Assembly (NCBI RefSeq): GCF_032598905.1
Contig: NZ_CP122458.1
Location: forward strand, 4,365,001 to 4,429,000
Length of the DNA stretch: 64,000 bases
Source of the DNA: Streptomyces sp. 11x1
GTDB taxonomy: Bacteria; Actinomycetota; Actinomycetes; Streptomycetales; Streptomycetaceae
Direction of reading: 5' to 3'
Shown here: one piece after another, positions 47,892 through 56,949 of the stretch
Layout of the letters: every line of letters begins with the position of its first letter
How positions within the stretch are numbered: the first letter of the stretch is position 1
Position numbers and translations under genes: made by a program
The notes under the pieces: model-generated
Told to the model about the DNA's origin: nothing
What the model saw: only the letters and a program-made list of their open reading frames with translations
Databases searched by the model: none

Positions 47892-49094
47892 TCAGTGCGC
47901 GGGCTTCAGGGGCAGCAGGGCGCTGATCCGGAAGCCGCCGCCGGGGCGGGGGCCCGCGTCCAGCGTGCCGCCGACCATACCGACGCGCTCACGCATCCCG
48001 ATGAGGCCGTGCCCCTGGCCGTCGGCGCCGCCCTCCTCGTACAGCTCGTGGGGCGCGCCCTTGCCGTCGTCCTCGACGAGCAGGCCGAGGCCGTCGTCGA
48101 AGTAGACCAGCCGGACACTCGCCCCGGCGTTCGGGCCGCCGTGCTTGCGGGTGTTGGTGAGGGCCTCCTGGACGATGCGGTACGCCGTCAGCTCCACCCC
48201 GCTGGGCAGCGGTCGCGGAGTGCCCTCGATCTTGAAGTCGACGGGCAGCCCGGCCACCCGGCACTGCTCGACCAGGTCGTCGATCTGCTCGACGTCGGGC
48301 TGCGGGACGTACTCGCCGACCTCCTTGTGCTCACCGGTGCGCAGCACGCCCAGCAGGCGGCGCATCTCGGCGAGGGCCTGGCGGCCGGTGGAGGAGATCG
48401 TCTCCAGGGCCTTCTTCGCCTGGTCGGGGGCGGCGTCCAGGACGTACGCGGCGCCGTCGGCCTGGACGACCATCACGGACACGTTGTGGGCGACCACGTC
48501 GTGCAGTTCACGGGCGATCCGGGCGCGCTCGGCGGCGACCGCGACCTTGGCCTGTGCCTCGCGCTCCTTCTCCAGCCGGGCGGCGCGCTCCTCCAGCTGC
48601 GCGAAGTAGGCGCGGCGGGTGCGCAGCGAGTCGCCGAGCACCCAGGCCAGGGCGAAGGGCACGGTCAGGAACAGTGCGAGCACCGCGTTGCCCATCGTGC
48701 TCGTGTCGTCGTCGGTCCAGCGCAGCTGTCCCAGGGACGCCGCGCACAGGCCGCCGCCCAGGGCGAACCAGGAGGCCCAGCGGGCGCCGTTCGCCGCGAC
48801 CGTGTAGATGACCACGAGCATCGCGAAGTCGGCCGGGATTCTCGGCACGTCGAGGATCAGCTGCGCGATGCCCGCCGCGGCGGCCAGCATCAGCATCTTC
48901 TCGGGCATACGGCGCCGCAGGGCGATCGACAGACAGAGCACGAGCGTGATCACCACGAACGCGGTCTCGTTCATGTCACGCGCGTAGTCCGGGTCGATCG
49001 CTCCGCCGGCCAGGGTCACCCCGAGCAGGACGACGGCCCAGAAGCTGTCGACCCATGTCGGGTGTCGGCGGAGGAAGTCATAGAGGCGCTGCAC
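47892..49094 (-). CDS. NarL-type sensor histidine kinase
   Basis: 400 residues from GTG 49094. Five to six hydrophobic segments (about 15-155) form the sensor, with no large extracellular domain. The HisKA_3 box is ARIARELHDVVAHNVSVMVV; the ATPase has ALTNTRKHGG, VEDDGKGAP and GHGLIGMRERV. Such intramembrane-sensing kinases often respond to membrane-active agents. Pairs with the downstream LuxR-type regulator. Confidence 0.92.
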   Translation of the reverse strand: MQRLYDFLRRHPTWVDSFWAVVLLGVTLAGGAIDPDYARDMNETAFVVITLVLCLSIALRRRMPEKMLMLAAAAGIAQLILDVPRIPADFAMLVVIYTVAANGARWASWFALGGGLCAASLGQLRWTDDDTSTMGNAVLALFLTVPFALAWVLGDSLRTRRAYFAQLEERAARLEKEREAQAKVAVAAERARIARELHDVVAHNVSVMVVQADGAAYVLDAAPDQAKKALETISSTGRQALAEMRRLLGVLRTGEHKEVGEYVPQPDVEQIDDLVEQCRVAGLPVDFKIEGTPRPLPSGVELTAYRIVQEALTNTRKHGGPNAGASVRLVYFDDGLGLLVEDDGKGAPHELYEEGGADGQGHGLIGMRERVGMVGGTLDAGPRPGGGFRISALLPLKPAH

Positions 49095-49212
49095 GTAACC
49101 CAGCGTAGGGAAGCGGGCGGTGTGCCGGGGTCAACCGGAGGGCCGATCCGTGACGGGGGCATGTACTCCCCAAGGTGGAGGCGTTGTTGTCCGTTCCGCT
49201 TAGCCTGGCGCT

Positions 49213-50214
49213 GTGACGGATCGCCTACGAACTCCCGCCCCCGACGAGGCGCGGCCTTGGCGAGCGGCGGCCGGGAAGGCGCTGTACGGGCCGGAGGGCT
49301 TCTACCGGCGGTCGGAGGGGCCGGCCGGTCATTTCCGGACCTCCGTGCACGCCTCCCCGCTGTTCGCCGCCGCGGTGGCCCGGCTGCTGTGTCGCGTGGA
49401 CGAGGGGGCGGGGCGGCCCGGCGAGCTGGCCTTCGTGGACATGGGGGCCGGGCGCGGGGAGCTGGTGGCCGGGGTGCTGGAGGCCCTGCCCGCCGATGTG
49501 GCGGGACGCACGCGCGCGTACGCCGTCGAAGTGGCCGACCGACCGCCCGGGCTGGATCAGCGCATCGAGTGGGTCGCCGAACCGCCGGGGGGTGTCACGG
49601 GGCTGCTGTTCGCCAACGAATGGCTGGACAACGTGCCCCTGGACGTCGTCGAGGTGGACGCGGCGGGCGTGCCGCGGCTGGTGCTCGTACGGGAGGACGG
49701 CGGCGAGGTGCTCGGGGAGCCCGTCGGCGGGGCCGAGGCCGAGTGGCTGGGCCGGTGGTGGCCGCTCGCCCCGGAGCAGGGGCTGCGGGCCGAGGTCGGG
49801 CTGCCCCGGGACCGGGCGTGGGCCGCCGCCGTGGCGGGCGTCGAGCGGGGGCTGGCCGTCGCCGTCGACTACGCGCACCTCGCCGGCTCCCGGCCGCCCT
49901 TCGGGACGCTCACCGGGTTCCGGGAGGGGCGGGAGACCGCGCCGGTCCCGGACGGGTCGTGCGACATCACCGCGCACGTGGCGTTGGACGCGTGCGCGCT
50001 GCCGGGGGCCCGGCTGCTCACCCAGCGGGAGGCCCTGCGCGCCCTGGGGGTCGTCGGCGGGCGCCCGCCGCTGTCCCTGGCGACCACCGACCCGACGGCG
50101 TACGTACGTGCCCTGGCGGGCGCGGGCGAGGCCGCGGAGCTGACCGCGCCGGGCGGCCTGGGCGACTTCGGATGGCTCCTGCAGCCGGTCGGGACCCCGG
50201 ACCCGCTCGCGTAG
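49213..50214 (+). CDS. MidA/NDUFAF7-like SAM-dependent methyltransferase
   Basis: 333 residues of the DUF185 (Methyltransf_28) family. The N-terminal signature is [22 protein letters not shown], the SAM loop [15 protein letters not shown], and [17 protein letters not shown] corresponds to the family's ANE-DA-P motif. The mitochondrial member NDUFAF7 dimethylates an Arg of the NDUFS2 (NuoD) subunit of complex I. Here the gene converges on a nuoD homologue 82 bp away, so the same kind of substrate is plausible. GTG start 49213. Confidence 0.85.
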   Translation: MTDRLRTPAPDEARPWRAAAGKALYGPEGFYRRSEGPAGHFRTSVHASPLFAAAVARLLCRVDEGAGRPGELAFVDMGAGRGELVAGVLEALPADVAGRTRAYAVEVADRPPGLDQRIEWVAEPPGGVTGLLFANEWLDNVPLDVVEVDAAGVPRLVLVREDGGEVLGEPVGGAEAEWLGRWWPLAPEQGLRAEVGLPRDRAWAAAVAGVERGLAVAVDYAHLAGSRPPFGTLTGFREGRETAPVPDGSCDITAHVALDACALPGARLLTQREALRALGVVGGRPPLSLATTDPTAYVRALAGAGEAAELTAPGGLGDFGWLLQPVGTPDPLA

Positions 50215-50296
50215 GGCCGGGAGGGTCGTGCCGGGCTCTCGGCCCCTCTCGCGCAGGGCGGGGAGTACCAAGCAGGGAGCGCGGGCCGGGGTGCGG

Positions 50297-51457
50297 CTAC
50301 TTGTCGATGTCCCCCACCACGAAGAAGAGCGAGCCCAGGATGGCCACCATGTCGGCCACCAGCGTTCCCGGCAGCAGCTCCGTGAGGGCCTGGATGTTGT
50401 TGTACGAGGCGGAGCGGAGCTTGAGGCGGTAGGGGGTCTTCTCGCCCTTGCTGACGAGGTAGTAGCCGTTGATGCCGAGGGGGTTCTCGGTCCAGGCGTA
50501 GGTGTGTCCCTCGGGGGCCTTGAGGACCTTCGGCAGCCGCTGGTTGACGGGACCGGGCGGGAGTTCGGCGAGACGGTCCAGGCAGGCGTCGGCGAGGGCG
50601 AGGGCGTTGTGCGTCTGCTCCAGCAGGCACTCGAAGCGGGCGAGACAGTCGCCCTCGTCACGGGTGACGACCTTCAGGACGTCCTGGAGATCGCCGTACG
50701 CCAGATACGGCTCGTCGCGCCGCAGGTCGAAGTCGACACCGGAGGCGCGGGCGATGGGGCCGCTGACTCCGTACGCGTGCACGGTCTCCGGGGCGAGGAC
50801 GCCCACGTCCCGGGTGCGGCCCCGGAAGATCTCGTTGCCGAGCACCAGGTCGTCGAAGACGTCCATGCGGGAGCGGACATCGGCGACGGCGGCACGCGCG
50901 CGTGCGGTCCACCCCGCCGGCAGGTCCTCCTTCAGACCGCCGACCCGGTTGAACATGTAGTGCATGCGCCCGCCGGAGATCTCCTCCATGACGGTCTGGA
51001 GCTCCTCGCGCTCCCGGAAGGCGTAGAAGACCGGGGTGATGCCGCCGAGCTCCAGCGGGTAGGAGCCGAGGAACATCAGGTGGTTCAGGACGCGGTTCAG
51101 CTCGGCGAGGAGCGTGCGCATCCAGACCGCGCGCTCCGGGACCTCCATACCGAGCATGCGTTCGACGCCGAGGACGACGCCGAGTTCGTTGGAGAAGGCG
51201 GAGAGCCAGTCGTGACGGTTGGCCAGCATGATGATCTGCCGGTAGTCGCGCGCCTCGAAGAGCTTCTCCGCGCCCCGGTGCATATAGCCGATCACCGGCT
51301 CGGCGTGCCGGATGCGCTCACCGTCGAGGACCAGCCGCAGCCGCAGCACACCGTGCGTGGACGGATGCTGCGGGCCGATGTTCAGCACCATGTCCGTGCT
51401 CTCGGCGGCACCGCCGATACCGACCGTCGTCTCTCGGGTCTCCGTCGGGGGAGTCAT
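50297..51457 (-). CDS. nuoD2: Orphan NADH-quinone oxidoreductase subunit D
   Basis: 386 residues, the 49-kDa/NDUFS2-type subunit lining the quinone cavity of complex [16 protein letters not shown] carries His35, equivalent to the quinone-ligand His38 of T. thermophilus Nqo4. The residue equivalent to its partner Tyr87 is Trp84 ([11 protein letters not shown]), and Asp139 is replaced by Glu136. GYMHRGAEK keeps the Arg (Arg61) that is methylated in mammals. No other nuo gene is nearby. Streptomyces carry a complete nuoA-N elsewhere, so this is a second, divergent copy. ATG 51457. Confidence 0.92.
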   Translation of the reverse strand: MTPPTETRETTVGIGGAAESTDMVLNIGPQHPSTHGVLRLRLVLDGERIRHAEPVIGYMHRGAEKLFEARDYRQIIMLANRHDWLSAFSNELGVVLGVERMLGMEVPERAVWMRTLLAELNRVLNHLMFLGSYPLELGGITPVFYAFREREELQTVMEEISGGRMHYMFNRVGGLKEDLPAGWTARARAAVADVRSRMDVFDDLVLGNEIFRGRTRDVGVLAPETVHAYGVSGPIARASGVDFDLRRDEPYLAYGDLQDVLKVVTRDEGDCLARFECLLEQTHNALALADACLDRLAELPPGPVNQRLPKVLKAPEGHTYAWTENPLGINGYYLVSKGEKTPYRLKLRSASYNNIQALTELLPGTLVADMVAILGSLFFVVGDIDK

Positions 51458-51488
51458 GGACACAGTCTGTCGTACGTACGCTGGCGTC

Positions 51489-52004
51489 ATGGAGACGGGG
51501 AGCGTGGGGACCTTCGAAGACGGCGCGGGGCGGACGGAGGACGAGCCGGTCTGGACCGGACTGCCGCCGGGGCTGTTGCGGATGAGGCGGTTGTTGCTGG
51601 TGGTGTGGCTGGTGCCGATCACCGTCGCGACGGCCGTCCTGCCGGGCTGGCTGGCGGGGCCGCCCTGGGCGGCGTTCGCGCTGCTGCCCTTGGCGCTGCT
51701 GCTCTGGGGCTGGCCGATGCTGGGGCGCAACTGGCGGTCGTGGCGGTACGCCGAACGGGCGGACGACCTGTTGATCAGCCGGGGTGTGCTGTGGCGCGAG
51801 GAGACTGTCGTGCCGTACGGGCGTATGCAGCTGGTCGAGGTGACCTCCGGTCCCGTCGAGCGGCACTTCAACCTGGCGAGCGTGCAGCTGCACACGGCCG
51901 CGGCCGCCACGGACGCGTGCATCCCGGGCCTCGACCCGACCGAGGCCGAACGCCTGCGCGACCACCTCACGCAGCTGGGCGAGGCCCGATCGGCGGGGCT
52001 GTGA
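51489..52004 (+). CDS. PH-domain membrane protein, YdbS-like
   Basis: 171 residues. Two membrane segments (about 33-50 and 55-72) precede a bacterial PH domain (bPH_2/DUF304) with [20 protein letters not shown] and [14 protein letters not shown]. In Bacillus the YdbS-YdbT pair is linked to resistance to antimicrobial peptides; a similar membrane-protective role is possible. Only 31 bp separate its ATG from that of nuoD2. It overlaps the next gene by 4 bp. Confidence 0.85.
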   Translation: METGSVGTFEDGAGRTEDEPVWTGLPPGLLRMRRLLLVVWLVPITVATAVLPGWLAGPPWAAFALLPLALLLWGWPMLGRNWRSWRYAERADDLLISRGVLWREETVVPYGRMQLVEVTSGPVERHFNLASVQLHTAAAATDACIPGLDPTEAERLRDHLTQLGEARSAGL

Positions 52005-53374
52005 CGGTGCCGGCGCAGGAGGCGAACGGCGCGGTGGGGGACGACGCGGGGCGGGTGGACGACGCGGTGGAGGCGGAGAAGCCGGTCGTCGAACATCGGC
52101 TGCATCCCGTGACGCCGTTGCGGCGGGCCTGGGCGCCGGTGGCCGTGCTGATCGGGTGGGGGGTGCACGATCCGGACGGAGCGCAGCGGCAGCTGATGCG
52201 GCTCGACACGTCGACCCTGCTGATCGGGCTCGCGGTGTTCGTCCCGGCCGCCGCCCTCTACGGCTTCCTGACCTGGTGGTTCACCCACTTCGCGGTGACC
52301 GACAGCGAACTGCGCATCCGTACCGGCCTGTTGTTCCGCCGCACCGCCCACATCCGTCTCGAACGCATTCAGGCCATCGACGTCACCCGCCCGCTGCTGG
52401 CCCGGATCGCGGGCGTCGCCAAACTCAAACTCGACGTCGTCGGCACCGGCAAGAAGGACGAGCTGGCCTATCTCGGCGAGGCGCACGCCGGCGCGCTACG
52501 GGCCGAACTCCTGGCCCGCGCGGCCGGTTTCGCGCCGGAGACGGCGCACGAGGTGGGCGAGGCGCCCGTACGGCAGCTGCTGAAGGTCCCGGCGGGTGTG
52601 CTCGCCATGTCCCTCGTCCTGACCGGCGCGACCTGGGGGACCCTGGTGGCCGCGGTCGTCGTGCCGTCCGTGCTGTGGTTCGCCACGGGGAGCGTGTGGA
52701 GCGTCCTCGCGACCGCGCTGCCGCTGCTCGGTGCGGCCGGGGCGAGCAGTGTGGGGCGGTTCGTCGGGGAGTACGACTGGACGGTCGGCGACTCCCCGGA
52801 CGGGCTCCGCATCGACCACGGGCTCCTCGACCGCACCCACGAGACGGTGCCGCCCGGTCGGGTGCAGACGGTGCGCATCGTCGAACCGCTGCTGTGGCGG
52901 CGCCGCGGGTGGGTCCGGGTCGAGCTGGACGTGGCGGGCTCGACCAACTCCGTCCTGCTGCCGGTCGCCCCGCGTGAGGTGGCCGAGTCGGTCATCGCGC
53001 GGGTGCTGCCGGGGGTGAGCGTGCCGGACGCCACGGCGCTCGTACGGCCGCCGGGGCGTGCACGGTGGTGCGTGCCGTGGTGGTGGCGGGGGTACGGGCT
53101 GGCCGTGAGCGACGCGGTGTTCGCGGCGCGGCACGGGCTGCTGCGGCGCCGGCTCGATCTCGTGCCGCACGCGAAGGTGCAGAGCGTGCGGCTGTCGCAG
53201 GGGCCCTGGCAGCGCTACAAGGGGCTCGCCGACGTCCACGTCGACACCGGCGCCAACAAGACCGTGACGGCGCGACTGCGGGACGCGGCCGAGGCGGCGG
53301 ACCTGCTGCGGGCCCAGGCGGAACGGTCCCGCACGGGACGGCGGGAGGCGTTGCCGGATCGGTGGATGGTGTAG
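52001..53374 (+). CDS. PH-domain membrane protein, YdbT-like
   Basis: 457 residues from GTG 52001, overlapping the upstream stop (GTGA). It has three PH-like units: [20 protein letters not shown] (about 100-165), a second after the central membrane pair ([20 protein letters not shown]), and a third ([20 protein letters not shown]). Membrane segments lie at about 45-90 and 205-250. Forms a translationally coupled pair with the smaller PH protein. Confidence 0.85.
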   Translation: MTVPAQEANGAVGDDAGRVDDAVEAEKPVVEHRLHPVTPLRRAWAPVAVLIGWGVHDPDGAQRQLMRLDTSTLLIGLAVFVPAAALYGFLTWWFTHFAVTDSELRIRTGLLFRRTAHIRLERIQAIDVTRPLLARIAGVAKLKLDVVGTGKKDELAYLGEAHAGALRAELLARAAGFAPETAHEVGEAPVRQLLKVPAGVLAMSLVLTGATWGTLVAAVVVPSVLWFATGSVWSVLATALPLLGAAGASSVGRFVGEYDWTVGDSPDGLRIDHGLLDRTHETVPPGRVQTVRIVEPLLWRRRGWVRVELDVAGSTNSVLLPVAPREVAESVIARVLPGVSVPDATALVRPPGRARWCVPWWWRGYGLAVSDAVFAARHGLLRRRLDLVPHAKVQSVRLSQGPWQRYKGLADVHVDTGANKTVTARLRDAAEAADLLRAQAERSRTGRREALPDRWMV

Positions 53375-53547
53375 GGCGGGGCGATTCCTGCAGCTCCACC
53401 TTCGCCCACCCGTGCCGCCCCAACGGCACGACTGCCCGCAGGTAGGGCTGGGCAGGGGGCAGGGGACCGGGGGAAGAGGCCGGGCCCCGGCTGCCCGCGA
53501 GGGTGGGTAGGGACTGCCGGGCTGCCGGGCTGCCGGACAAAACAGTG

Positions 53548-53577
53548 CGGCCGCCCGCCGGGAGGGGCGGGCGGCCG
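53548..53577 (-). terminator. Terminator of the coiled-coil protein gene
   Basis: 12-bp perfect stem (53548-53559 with 53566-53577) and a 6-nt loop, followed on the minus strand by CACTGTTTTG. It lies 23 bp after the stop of the 592-residue gene. Confidence 0.85.
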
Positions 53578-53599
53578 GAGGTAGGCGCGTGATCGGTGG

Positions 53600-55378
53600 T
53601 CAGGACGCCGCTGTGCGGAGACCCTGTACGTCGATCTGTTCCGTTTCGTCGTGGGCCGTGAGGTCGATGACCTGGCCGATCCCCCGGGAGGCCTCGTCGG
53701 CGCGCTTGAACTGCGCCTCCGACTCGGCCTTGTGGAGCGCGAGGGCCTCCTGACCGACCACGTCGGCGAGGTCCTCGTTCTGCACGGCCTCCAAGGCCTC
53801 CGCCGACTTCTGCATACCGAAGAAGTCGAACCCTCCCTCGACGGCCGTCCGCCGCCGCGGCGCCGCCGGGACGACCGCCACGGCCGTGGGCACCGTGAAG
53901 TGACCGACCGACGGAACCACCGGCTCCACACGCCCCGAGGGCTCCACGCGGGTCAGCTCCCCCACCCCCGTCGAGCCGGCCGGTGCGGCGACCACGGGTA
54001 CGGGGCCGCCGGCGGCGCGCTCATGTCCCCGGGTCGCCGCGGACTTCCCCACCGCGTCGCCCTCCTCGGCGGTGAGCACCGGAACGGGCTCCTCCTCCGC
54101 CTCGGCGGAACGTCCCTGCCGGGTGCCCCCGTCCGTGGGCCCGTCCGGATCGCCCTTGGGGGAAGGCCCCTTAGGGGAACCACCCTTCGCTCCCTCGCCG
54201 CTGACCGTCCCGTCGGCGGATTCGGCTGATGCGGCGGACTCGGCGGATTCGGTGGCCGGGCCGGGTGCGGCGGTGGCCTGAGTGGGCTCGGTCGACTGGC
54301 TGGTTTCGGCAGACGTCTCGACCGTCTCACTGTTCTGCTCGCCGACTGTGCCGTCCTCCGGTCCGTCGACCGAGTCGTCCACAGCCCCATCGAGGGACTC
54401 GTCAGCAGCCTCGCCGACGCCCTCACCAGCACGCTCATCGGTGAACTCGTCCACGTCCCCCGCCACTACGGACTCGGCGGCAGCCTCCGCCTCCGCCTCG
54501 GCGGCCCCGGCGTCCTCCTCGCCCTTCACCGAGCCCCGCTGGGTGATGATCCGGTCCAACGCCGAGTTCGCGCGCAGGAAGAGCGACGAACCGGCCGGCG
54601 AGAACACCGCGGGCGCCGACTTCTCCTCCCCCGAGCCCTCCTCCTCGGCCTCGGCCCGCCCCGCAGAAGCACCCGCACCCGCACCCGCACCCGAGTCGGC
54701 ACCGGCACCCGCCCCGCCCTTCGCGCCCTTCCCGTCCTGCGCCGCCGCCCTCTCCGCCGCGGCCTTGGACGCCGTCTCCCACGAGGCCCAGGGCGCCCCC
54801 GGCGCGGGAGTCCCCTGCGGCGGCACCGTCGAGGTCCGGGACGCCGCCGTGGTTCCGCCGTCGCCGTCGCCGTCGCCCGCGTCCGCACCCGCCGCCGGCA
54901 ACGCCCGTGCGTCCTCGGGGGCGGTCGTCTCGATCTCCAGCAGACGGCGGCCCTCCAGGGCGCTGGCCCGCTCGGTCTCGGCCGTGGCGTAGCGCCGCAA
55001 CAGCGCGGCGTGCTCGTTACGGAGGTTGGCCAGTTCGGTGCGCTTGGCGCGGAGCTTGTGCTCCAGCTTGGTGCGCAGCTCGCGGGACTCGTCGAGGTCG
55101 GTCTCCAGTTCGGCGACCTTCTCCTCGTGACGCCACTCGTCGCTCGCCCGCGCGCGCGTGAGGTCGGCGACGCGTTTGCCGGCCTCCACGTCCCAGCGGC
55201 GCATGACCGCCGCGCCCACGGCCGCGGTCGCCGCGGCGACGGCGGCGGTGACCCGGAGCACCGCTGGCTCGGAGAACATCCATGGCCCAAGGGCGCAGAC
55301 GAGCGAGACGCCTGCGATCGCCGTGGGGGGCAGCAGCCTGTGCAGAGGCGGTGAATGGCGGTGACGTCCACGTGGCAT
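53600..55378 (-). CDS. Membrane-anchored coiled-coil protein with acidic disordered region
   Basis: 592 residues. A basic N-terminus and two hydrophobic segments (about 16-34 and 40-58) anchor the protein. A coiled coil (about 68-145, ELETDLDESRELRTKLEHKL) follows. The central 350 residues are Ala/Glu/Ser/Gly-rich and disordered. A more conserved C-terminus (GFDFFGMQKSAEALEAVQNE to the end) recurs in Streptomyces relatives. No enzymatic motif. It resembles cytoskeletal or polarity scaffolds in design only; function unknown. Confidence 0.75.
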   Translation of the reverse strand: MPRGRHRHSPPLHRLLPPTAIAGVSLVCALGPWMFSEPAVLRVTAAVAAATAAVGAAVMRRWDVEAGKRVADLTRARASDEWRHEEKVAELETDLDESRELRTKLEHKLRAKRTELANLRNEHAALLRRYATAETERASALEGRRLLEIETTAPEDARALPAAGADAGDGDGDGGTTAASRTSTVPPQGTPAPGAPWASWETASKAAAERAAAQDGKGAKGGAGAGADSGAGAGAGASAGRAEAEEEGSGEEKSAPAVFSPAGSSLFLRANSALDRIITQRGSVKGEEDAGAAEAEAEAAAESVVAGDVDEFTDERAGEGVGEAADESLDGAVDDSVDGPEDGTVGEQNSETVETSAETSQSTEPTQATAAPGPATESAESAASAESADGTVSGEGAKGGSPKGPSPKGDPDGPTDGGTRQGRSAEAEEEPVPVLTAEEGDAVGKSAATRGHERAAGGPVPVVAAPAGSTGVGELTRVEPSGRVEPVVPSVGHFTVPTAVAVVPAAPRRRTAVEGGFDFFGMQKSAEALEAVQNEDLADVVGQEALALHKAESEAQFKRADEASRGIGQVIDLTAHDETEQIDVQGLRTAAS

Positions 55379-55706
55379 GGCCAGAAACTTACCGCGCGTA
55401 GGCGAATGATGGTGCCCCGGGACGCAAAAACTCAGCCGCCCCTCTCACCTCTCACAAACCCTCACAAGGTTCCTCACCGCCGGTGCCGCAATGCGCCCAC
55501 CGGCGGCTCCTCCTCTGGATCAACCTCATTGATTCCGGATACGTCTTGGCCGCATCCGTCTCTTTCCCCGCCGGTGAATTCCGCGAATTGCGGGACCCGC
55601 CGCCGAACCGTTACCGAACTCGTCGCCGACCCGTCGCCGTGCCGTGACCGACCAGCCCTTCGACGGCGCACGACCACCCGGCGTCAGCCACCCTCCCCGG
55701 CCCACT
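55379..55706. other. Intergenic gap with a 9-bp inverted repeat
   Basis: 328 bp between two leftward genes. The only structure I see is CCGCCGGTG (55477-55485) pairing with CACCGGCGG (55498-55506), about 100 nt upstream of the coiled-coil gene, plus short CTCACA direct repeats. Confidence 0.45.
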
Positions 55707-56831
55707 TCACCGGTCGCTCAACCGCCCGCTGATCCACTGCAACGTCGCCGGGATCTCCCGGCGCCAGGTGTTGAAGTTGTGCCCGCCGCTGTCGAGGATG
55801 ATCGACGAGATCCGCGTCGGCCGCATCTCCTTCACCTGTTCGATGAACTTCAGCGTGGCCTTGTAGTTGGCCTCCCCCTGTTTGCTGCTGGTGACCAGCA
55901 GAGAGGTGTCCGGCGCCGGACGGTGCTTCAGATACCAGAACAGGTCCGCCTCGTTCCGCAGCGTCTTGTTCCCTTGGAAGAGATCGCCCGTCGTCGGGTC
56001 GATCGGCGCCTTGTAGTACGGCGAGAGGCCCGCGCCGGCGGCGAACACCCGGGGATGGTGCATGGCGAGTTTCAGCGCACAGTAGCCACCGGTCGAGTCG
56101 CCGATGACGCCCCAACTGCCGGGCTTCTTCCCGACCCTGTAGTGACGCCCCACGGCGTCCGGCAGATCCCGGGCGAAGAACGTCTCGGTCTGCGGCCCGC
56201 CCGGCACGTCCACGCACTCGGTGTCGCGCGGCGGCGCCACGGTCGGCCGCAGCATCACCAGGATCATCGGCTGGGCCTTCCCGTCCCGGGCCAACGCGTG
56301 GGCCGTCTGCGGGAAGTGGAGCCCCTTGATCAGCGCCTCGGCGGTGCCCGGGTAGCCGGTGAGGACGACCGCGGCGGGGAAGGTGCGGGTGCGGTACCGG
56401 GGCTGGAAGTACTCCGGCGGCAGATACACGTACGCCGGGCTCGCGATCCGGCTCGTACGGCCGACGATCTCGACCTTCTGGATCTGGCCGCCGACCGCGG
56501 GACGGCCGCCCCCGGCCACGTTCACCTGCTGGGTGTCGACGACCCGCAACGGGCCCCCGGTGTCGGCCCCGTCGTGGTCGACGACCACCCCCTGCCCGGT
56601 CTCCCGGCCGAGGAGGTCGGCCCAGCTGGCATAGAACCCGAAGGCCTGGTTGGCGGCGAGGCCGACCGACACGAAGACGGCGACCTGTGTGGCCAGCAGG
56701 ACGACGATCCGACCGCCGACAGCCCGCCACCCGCGCCGGGCCAGCCGCGGCCACAGCCACACCGTGCCGACGAACAGCAGTACCGCGGACAGCACCGCCA
56801 ACACCAGGACCTTGTTGCTCGTCAGACCCAT
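55707..56831 (-). CDS. Membrane-anchored esterase-family hydrolase
   Basis: 374 residues of the alpha/beta hydrolase (esterase D / mycolyltransferase-like) family. Two membrane helices (about 8-28 and 42-62) place the catalytic domain outside. The nucleophile is the Ser of IGDSTGGYCALKLA, preceded by VVLTGYPGT. An Asp lies near SSIILDSGG and His in GGHNFNTW. Streptomyces lacks mycolic acids, so another acyl substrate is expected. ATG 56831. Confidence 0.85.
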   Translation of the reverse strand: MGLTSNKVLVLAVLSAVLLFVGTVWLWPRLARRGWRAVGGRIVVLLATQVAVFVSVGLAANQAFGFYASWADLLGRETGQGVVVDHDGADTGGPLRVVDTQQVNVAGGGRPAVGGQIQKVEIVGRTSRIASPAYVYLPPEYFQPRYRTRTFPAAVVLTGYPGTAEALIKGLHFPQTAHALARDGKAQPMILVMLRPTVAPPRDTECVDVPGGPQTETFFARDLPDAVGRHYRVGKKPGSWGVIGDSTGGYCALKLAMHHPRVFAAGAGLSPYYKAPIDPTTGDLFQGNKTLRNEADLFWYLKHRPAPDTSLLVTSSKQGEANYKATLKFIEQVKEMRPTRISSIILDSGGHNFNTWRREIPATLQWISGRLSDR

Positions 56832-56949
56832 CGGGTTGTCCCCCGCCGACCTTTCTTTCCTTGTCTTTCCCTGCCCTTTGGTTCAGCTTTCCGATGGAGA
56901 GTGAACCTCCCCCGCCGAGCCACCGTCCTAGAGGGCGCAATGTCGCCGG

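Noticed and set aside
50228..51465. Extended open frame antisense to nuoD2 joined to the PH-domain genes
   Set aside because: The antisense part has no recognisable domain and nuoD2 on the other strand is intact; only the parts from 51489 and 52001 are real genes.
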